Shown here: in pieces, positions 59,128 to 64,000 of the stretch
Position numbering within the stretch: position 1 is the stretch's first letter
Layout: every line of letters begins with the position of its first letter
Assembly (NCBI GenBank): GCA_964564415.1
Contig: CAZMAV010000010.1
Location: 1 to 64,000 of the forward strand
Length of the DNA stretch: 64,000 nt
Direction: 5' to 3'
DNA from: JALEFZ01 sp964564415
GTDB taxonomy: Bacteria > Bacteroidota > Bacteroidia > J057
The notes under the pieces: model-generated
What the model was told of the DNA's origin: nothing
Databases searched by the model: none
Seen by the model: the letters and a program-made list of their open reading frames with translations, nothing else
Program-made: the position numbers and the translations under genes

Positions 59128-60095
59128 ACAGTCTTAACAAATCCCACATCCTGATCACGGGTGGAGCGGGATTTATCGGAAGCCACCTAGCTGATTCTCT
59201 CCTGGCCGATGGATATAAGGTTACGGCGCTGGACAACCTGGATCCCTATTATCCGGTTGAGCTTAAGCGCCTCAATGTCTCCGCAAATCTTTCAAACCCG
59301 GATTACACCTTTGTCGAAGGGGATATCCTCGACAAGGAAGTCCTGGAAGGGTTGGATGATAGCATAAACGGCATTGTCCACCTGGCGGCAAGGGCAGGAG
59401 TAAGGCCCTCGATCAAGGATCCGGTCGCTTATATGGAGACGAATGTTAAAGGCACTCAAAATATGCTGGAATTCGCCCGAACCAAGGATGTGAAGCAATT
59501 TGTTTTTGCTTCTTCCTCCAGCGTCTACGGCATTAATCCCAATGTGCCCTGGAAGGAGTCGGATTATGTCCTCAAACCTATCAGTCCCTATGCGGCAAGT
59601 AAGGTCAGCGGCGAACTCATCGGTCATACATATAGCCATCTCTACGACATACGCTTCGTCGCCCTGAGGTTTTTCACCGTCTTTGGTCCACGTCAGCGTC
59701 CCGATTTGGCGATCAATAAATTTGCCAGGCATATCCTTAAAGATCATCCCATCCCAGTTTTTGGCGATGGAAGCACCCGAAGGGATTATACCTATGTGGA
59801 GGATATTGTTGCAGGTATCAGGGGAGCCTTGAACTATCGAGATTCTATGTACGAAATCATCAACCTGGGGGCAGGTCGTACCATCAGCCTGGCAGAGATG
59901 ATAGAAAGCATTGAAGAAGTCATAGGCAAGAAAGCCCTCATCGACCGCCAGCCCGAGCAAGCGGGAGATGTACCCCTGACCTATGCGGATGTATCCAAAG
60001 CAAAGAAACTCCTGAACTATGAGCCCAACACGACTTTTAAGCAGGGATTGGAGAATTTCAGGGAATGGTTGATAGCCTCGGTTTTACAGAAATAG
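59124..60095 (+). CDS. NAD-dependent UDP-sugar epimerase (GalE/GAE-like)
   Basis: A 323-residue extended SDR: ITGGAGFIGSHLADSL (about residues 10-25), DNLDPYYP (about 36-43), catalytic Ser in FASSSSVYG (about 126-134), Tyr/Lys in PYAASKVSGEL (about 152-162) and RFFTVFGPRQRPD (about 180-192). The sequence is closest to UDP-glucuronate 4-epimerases and UDP-glucose 4-epimerases; I cannot choose between them. Its GTG start shares GTGA with the Wzc stop, so it is translationally coupled and supplies a sugar nucleotide for this polymer. Confidence 0.87.
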   Translation: MNSLNKSHILITGGAGFIGSHLADSLLADGYKVTALDNLDPYYPVELKRLNVSANLSNPDYTFVEGDILDKEVLEGLDDSINGIVHLAARAGVRPSIKDPVAYMETNVKGTQNMLEFARTKDVKQFVFASSSSVYGINPNVPWKESDYVLKPISPYAASKVSGELIGHTYSHLYDIRFVALRFFTVFGPRQRPDLAINKFARHILKDHPIPVFGDGSTRRDYTYVEDIVAGIRGALNYRDSMYEIINLGAGRTISLAEMIESIEEVIGKKALIDRQPEQAGDVPLTYADVSKAKKLLNYEPNTTFKQGLENFREWLIASVLQK

Positions 60096-60116
60096 CAAGG
60101 AAGCATTAAGAACAAT

Positions 60117-61706
60117 ATGGTCGAAATCGACGCTAAATATCAGTTAAAAGACTTTCCAAGGTTGTTTGGGGAATGGATGGTTTGGTTTGTAGGGGTAGGT
60201 ATTCTCTCTTACCTCTCCATTTCAGCTGTCGGCCTGCTGATTATGCTCGGAACTTTTGGGTATTTGGCCCTTTACAAGCCAAAGTTATTTGTAAAGGCCA
60301 TGATCATGTATTTGATGATCACCAAGATGTTTACCCTGGAATCTATTTATTCTGGCTGGGGTGTGCATGGAGGCCATGGCCAAGGTAATTTGTTGCTGGG
60401 ATTTTTGCGGAGGGTCCCTCCCTCTTCGCCCGGTCCTTCCAACCTTTACCGGGTTTTCTTTATCGCCATGCTGGCCGTTTTGTTTCCTCGATGGTGGAAA
60501 AGTCCCAATCGCTTTGAATTCAATAAATTCGAAAGCCTTTTGTTGCTTTTCATTGTTTTCTGGGGACTATCATGTATGGCTAACCTGGAGTTTGGAAAAC
60601 TATCGCTTCGCTTCATCATGCAGTTTACCCTGCCATTCTACCTTTTTCTTTTCATGAAAAACCTGAGGTACTCTCCTTCAGAGACCAGTTCTACCTTCGG
60701 TATCATCATGTTTGCAGGAGTAGAGATGCAAGTCTTTATCTCTTTGGTCCAAAATTTTCAGAAGCTTCCCGGTAAATTCTTTTTTAATGACTACGCAGTA
60801 GGGACCTTTGTATTTCCCCTCTATGAGCGATCTGCCTATTTTTTGGCCATCGGCTTTCTGTTTTTCCTTTATCAATTTTTGATCACACGGCAGACGGTCT
60901 ACATTTTAAGGATGGTCATAGCCCTTTACGGGATCATGAGTATATCGGTGATACTTTTCACTGTGGTGTTTGGTGGAGTAGTTGCCATTTCCATTTTCTA
61001 CGCCTTTACACTCAAAATCATCAAGGGCAAAGAAATGGCACTGGCCCTTATACTGATGCTCACCCTCTCTTATCCGATTTATTTGATTTTTACCGATGAT
61101 AGCCTGGCTAGCGATAGTTCTCGGCATACAGAAAAGATGCTGGAAAAAAATGAAGTTCGGGAATGGTGGGAAATTCCAAAAATCTATTCATTCGTCAATC
61201 TGTACAACATGATGACAGAGGAGAACAGGCTGATTTTTGGTTCAGGTCCCGGCACTTTTCTCACCCAGTTTGCTGGGGGACCCATTTTTGAAAAGTACAA
61301 GACCTTTGCGATTTATGAATCTAGCCAATTGAGCAGTTCAGAATTTGTAGAAAATAGCACGGTGGGCCTCATTGGAGAGATAGGTCTGCAAGGCTACATT
61401 GTCTACCTGCTCATCTATGCCTATCTCCTTAGGAGAACGCTAGTGTTAATCAAGGTAAAAAGAAAATTGATCGGTAAGGCAGATGCCCTAGCCAGTTCGA
61501 TATTATTCAGTGGAATCCTATTTGCCATATTTGCCTTGCTCAGAAATATCTTGGAGCTATATACCCTCAGTTTATTTTTTGTGGCTTTGATGGAAATAGG
61601 ACTGAAGCATGGCCAAATGGAAATCAAGCATGTCATTGACGAGCGTCTTACACCCCCCAGTCCTGAAGGGCAACCTCAGGTTCAGCAGGGGGGCGAAAGG
61701 AAGTGA
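60117..61706 (+). CDS. O-antigen ligase/polymerase-like membrane protein
   Basis: A 529-residue polytopic protein with roughly ten or more hydrophobic segments. A large periplasmic loop at about 330-420 contains FGSGPGTFLTQFAG (about 375-388), like the Wzy/WaaL loop with its conserved aromatic and His/Arg region. It ends with a short Pro/Gln tail. It most likely polymerises repeat units (Wzy role) or ligates glycan. There is no separate Wzx flippase in the window. It lies 21 bp after the epimerase in the same operon. Confidence 0.75.
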   Translation: MVEIDAKYQLKDFPRLFGEWMVWFVGVGILSYLSISAVGLLIMLGTFGYLALYKPKLFVKAMIMYLMITKMFTLESIYSGWGVHGGHGQGNLLLGFLRRVPPSSPGPSNLYRVFFIAMLAVLFPRWWKSPNRFEFNKFESLLLLFIVFWGLSCMANLEFGKLSLRFIMQFTLPFYLFLFMKNLRYSPSETSSTFGIIMFAGVEMQVFISLVQNFQKLPGKFFFNDYAVGTFVFPLYERSAYFLAIGFLFFLYQFLITRQTVYILRMVIALYGIMSISVILFTVVFGGVVAISIFYAFTLKIIKGKEMALALILMLTLSYPIYLIFTDDSLASDSSRHTEKMLEKNEVREWWEIPKIYSFVNLYNMMTEENRLIFGSGPGTFLTQFAGGPIFEKYKTFAIYESSQLSSSEFVENSTVGLIGEIGLQGYIVYLLIYAYLLRRTLVLIKVKRKLIGKADALASSILFSGILFAIFALLRNILELYTLSLFFVALMEIGLKHGQMEIKHVIDERLTPPSPEGQPQVQQGGERK

Positions 61707-61747
61707 AGCCTCGCCTTATCTTAACCCTTTGATCACAGGAGAAGCAT

Positions 61748-63178
61748 ATGTTATTCAATTCGTTTGAATTTGCCTACTTCCTTCCCATTATCTTTGCTCT
61801 GTACTGGTTTGTCTTCCGCAAGGACCTCAACAGGCAAAATGCTTTGTTGGTCCTGGCGAGTTATTTCTTCTATGGATGGTGGGATTGGCGTTTCCTTTCT
61901 CTCTTGGCCATCAGTTCGGTAGCCGACTACTTTATCGGCAAGACCCTGCACAAAGCCGAAGATGAACAGCGCCGAAAACTCCTACTGGGTGTTTCTCTGG
62001 TTATCAACCTCGGGGTGCTGGGCTTTTTTAAGTATTTCAACTTCTTTGTCGATTCGTTTATTGACACCTTCTCCCTTTTTGGGGTGAGCCTGGAGTCGAG
62101 GAGCCTTAATATAATCCTTCCCGTCGGGATTAGCTTTTACACCTTTCAGACCCTCAGTTATACCATCGATATTTATCGGAGGAAACTGGCGCCGACAGAG
62201 AATATCATCACCTTTTTTGCCTTTGTTTCTTTCTTTCCACAATTGGTGGCAGGACCCATTGAAAGGGCGACTCATTTGATTCCTCAATTTGAAAAGGAAA
62301 GAAAATTCGACTTTGACCTGGCCATAGATGGCAGCCGGCAGATCCTTTGGGGATTTTTTAAGAAGATCGTGATCGCCGATTCCTGTGCCCCTGTGGTAGA
62401 CCAGATTTTTACCAATTACCAAAGCATGGATACTTCCATGCTCATTCTGGGGGCTGTTTATTTTTCCTTTCAGATTTACGGTGACTTTAGCGGCTATTCA
62501 GATATAGCCATAGGGACGGCCCGGCTTTTTGGATTTGACCTGATGCAAAATTTCAATCTGCCCTACTTTTCCAGGGACATAGGGGAATTTTGGAGGCGCT
62601 GGCATATCTCCCTGTCTACCTGGTTCAGGGACTATCTCTACATACCCCTGGGAGGGTCGAGGGGGTCTAAGTGGATGCGCCTGCGCAACGTAATCATCAT
62701 TTTTACGGTAAGTGGATTTTGGCACGGGGCCAATTGGACCTTTGTAGTCTGGGGCTTTCTAAACGGCCTTTACTATATCCCCCTGATGCTTTTTGGCCTT
62801 CAATTTGGAAATAAAGGCTCCGTGGTAGCCCAGGGTAGGTGGCTGCCCAACTTCCGGGAAATCCTTATGATAGGAAGTACCTATTTCATGACTGTGATTG
62901 CCTGGATTTTCTTTCGGGCCAAGGATGTGCAGACTGCCGTTGGATATATCAAGCGGATGTTTACCAACCTGGAGTTTTCTGTGCCTTCTGCCAACCTGGA
63001 GGTCCTTCTCTTCATCGCCATTATGCTAAGCTTTGAATGGACCCAAAGGGAGGAGCCTCACGGATTCAGGCTCAAGTCTGTCCCTCTCGTGGCGCGTTGG
63101 GCCATTTACACCATTACGACCATCGCCATTTTCAAATATTTCTCACTCGACAAGAGCTTCATCTACTTCGCATTTTAA
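61748..63178 (+). CDS. MBOAT-family O-acyltransferase (AlgI-like)
   Basis: A 476-residue membrane-bound O-acyltransferase. RQNALLVLASYFFYGWWDWRF (about residues 30-50), GISFYTFQTLSYTIDIYR (about 134-151), FPQLVAGPIERA (about 162-173), RRWHISLSTWFRDYLYIPLGG (about 281-301) and the catalytic His in SGFWHGANWTFVVWG (about 320-334) are AlgI/PatA features. It passes an acyl group, usually acetyl, across the inner membrane for modification of an exopolysaccharide. The following SGNH-like gene is the usual partner. Confidence 0.9.
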   Translation: MLFNSFEFAYFLPIIFALYWFVFRKDLNRQNALLVLASYFFYGWWDWRFLSLLAISSVADYFIGKTLHKAEDEQRRKLLLGVSLVINLGVLGFFKYFNFFVDSFIDTFSLFGVSLESRSLNIILPVGISFYTFQTLSYTIDIYRRKLAPTENIITFFAFVSFFPQLVAGPIERATHLIPQFEKERKFDFDLAIDGSRQILWGFFKKIVIADSCAPVVDQIFTNYQSMDTSMLILGAVYFSFQIYGDFSGYSDIAIGTARLFGFDLMQNFNLPYFSRDIGEFWRRWHISLSTWFRDYLYIPLGGSRGSKWMRLRNVIIIFTVSGFWHGANWTFVVWGFLNGLYYIPLMLFGLQFGNKGSVVAQGRWLPNFREILMIGSTYFMTVIAWIFFRAKDVQTAVGYIKRMFTNLEFSVPSANLEVLLFIAIMLSFEWTQREEPHGFRLKSVPLVARWAIYTITTIAIFKYFSLDKSFIYFAF

Positions 63179-63189
63179 AAGAAGTACCC

Positions 63190-64000
63190 ATGGAAGAGAC
63201 CAACAGAATATCCATGATTGGAACTTATATTTTTAGGGTTTCAATATTTGTAACCCTCATCGTGGCGGTGAGCATCATCGCTGTCTACCTGCCGGATTAT
63301 GGAAATCGTGGCAATATGCTCTACTCGATTTTGGATAAGCATCAGCGCCTGGAGGAGATAGATGGGCCCAAGATGATCTTTGCCGGTGGGTCCAATCTCG
63401 CCTTCGGCCTGGACAGCAGGGAGGTCGAAGAAAGCTTTGGCTTGCCCGTGGTCAATATGGGTATCCATGCAGGCCTGGGACTGAAATTTATCCTGGATGA
63501 TGTGAGGCCCTATGTCGGCGAGGGGGATGTGGTCGTCATTGTACCTGAGTATCCCCACTTTTATGAGAAATATCCCAGTACTTTTTACGGACAGGACGAA
63601 TTGCTAACAATGGTGTTTGATATTGTGCCAAACACGCAGGAATATATCTCACTCAAGCAGTGGACCCATCTGTATAGGGGACTGCCTAATTATATTGGGA
63701 ACAAATATTATTGTTTGTTGAAATATGGAAGAAAGGCAAAAGTGCCTAAAGGAAGGGCCCTGGCTTATCAACGTAACTCTTTTAATGCTTACGGAGATAT
63801 TACTACTCATCTCCAAATGGATGGATTTCCGGTTCCCCCCATCGTGGAGGCAGATTATCCAGCCAATAAGGATGTGATCGAGTATATCAATGAATTTGGG
63901 AGAGAGTGTGAAGCCAGGGGGGCCAAGGTGATGATAGCGATGACCTCCATTCAGAGGTCGGGATACTTCAAGGCCCAGGGGCATATCGATCAGCTCAAGG
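63190..64000 (+). CDS. SGNH-like periplasmic acyl-transfer partner, partial
   Basis: The first 270 codons of a protein that continues beyond the window. An N-terminal signal anchor (TYIFRVSIFVTLIVAVSIIAV) is followed by FAGGSNLAFGLDSREVEE (about residues 64-81), with the GxSxxxG/D type block I of SGNH hydrolases in MBOAT-coupled systems. VVNMGIHAGLGL (about 87-98) fits block II. No internal stop to position 64000. It is 11 bp after the MBOAT gene, so it probably completes polysaccharide acylation in the periplasm, as AlgX/AlgJ-like proteins do. The catalytic Asp/His segment is presumably in the missing part. Confidence 0.75.
   Translation, partial: MEETNRISMIGTYIFRVSIFVTLIVAVSIIAVYLPDYGNRGNMLYSILDKHQRLEEIDGPKMIFAGGSNLAFGLDSREVEESFGLPVVNMGIHAGLGLKFILDDVRPYVGEGDVVVIVPEYPHFYEKYPSTFYGQDELLTMVFDIVPNTQEYISLKQWTHLYRGLPNYIGNKYYCLLKYGRKAKVPKGRALAYQRNSFNAYGDITTHLQMDGFPVPPIVEADYPANKDVIEYINEFGRECEARGAKVMIAMTSIQRSGYFKAQGHIDQLK

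Noticed and set aside
1..64000. CRISPR arrays, tRNA/rRNA genes, insertion sequences, prophage
   Set aside because: No regularly spaced repeats, cloverleaf-like sequences, transposase motifs with terminal repeats, or phage structural genes were recognised; the Rpn-family gene is a nuclease without terminal repeats.

Overview
The window looks like part of a Bacteroidota chromosome, probably close to Saprospiria or Lewinella-type marine or sludge bacteria. The phylum is supported by a type IX secretion C-terminal domain, many short lipoproteins, a DUF1800/DUF1501 gene pair, a Wzi/RemB-like outer-membrane protein, and promoter boxes of the Bacteroidota TAnnTTTG type (for example at 20496-20503 and 22288-22295). 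Placement below phylum is a guess. No tRNA, rRNA, CRISPR array, insertion sequence or prophage was recognised.

Layout. 0-6 kb: a large lipoprotein, a SET-domain protein, two coupled glycosyltransferases, a decayed response regulator and two small membrane proteins. 6-13 kb: a dicarboxylate/cation symporter, a PagL-like lipid A deacylase, a TetR regulator downstream of a short-chain dehydrogenase that carries a stop codon and a very long palindromic operator, then DUF779, an aldehyde dehydrogenase and a divergent AraC regulator. 13-19 kb: a molybdate uptake operon (modA, mop, modB, modC) in which modB has an in-frame amber at codon 4, a MoaD-like/BNR-repeat gene pair behind a structured leader, and a badly broken NADP-isocitrate dehydrogenase. 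19-32 kb: glycosyltransferase, Wzi-like protein, RND exporter, HAD phosphatase, truB, an SLC45-type MFS transporter, an EGF-like lipoprotein, DUF1800/DUF1501, DUF983 and a DUF3524 (tRNA-queuosine mannosyltransferase type) protein. 32-41 kb: acyl-CoA dehydrogenase, an M23 peptidase lipoprotein, aminotransferase, a trypsin-like protease lipoprotein, hemF and ogt. 41-51 kb: ArsR regulator, a three-gene sugar/polysaccharide operon, a T9SS cargo protein, msrB, a YCF48-like lipoprotein, a jelly-roll gene remnant, gamma-glutamyltransferase and an Rpn-family nuclease. 51-64 kb: an exopolysaccharide locus in two divergent arms: a leftward arm (a GT2 with membrane anchor, a UDP-HexNAc 2-epimerase and a WlbA-like dehydrogenase) and a rightward arm (Wza, Wzc-type tyrosine kinase, UDP-sugar epimerase, polymerase/ligase, MBOAT acyltransferase and a partial SGNH protein running off the end).

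How the genes fit together. The right end makes, polymerises, exports and probably acetylates a surface polysaccharide; the operons at 41.8-45.2 kb and 19.4-22.3 kb are likely to serve the same surface chemistry. The molybdate operon and the MoaD-like protein may share cofactor chemistry, but this is only suggested by adjacency.

The most notable points are: at least three lesion-bearing genes plus the modB amber between 5 and 19 kb; a 40-bp near-perfect palindrome upstream of the dehydrogenase; the MoaD/BNR pair with its structured leader; a bacterial QTMAN-like gene; and the apparently leaderless divergent HAD/truB promoters. I did not find a clear new defence or mobile system.
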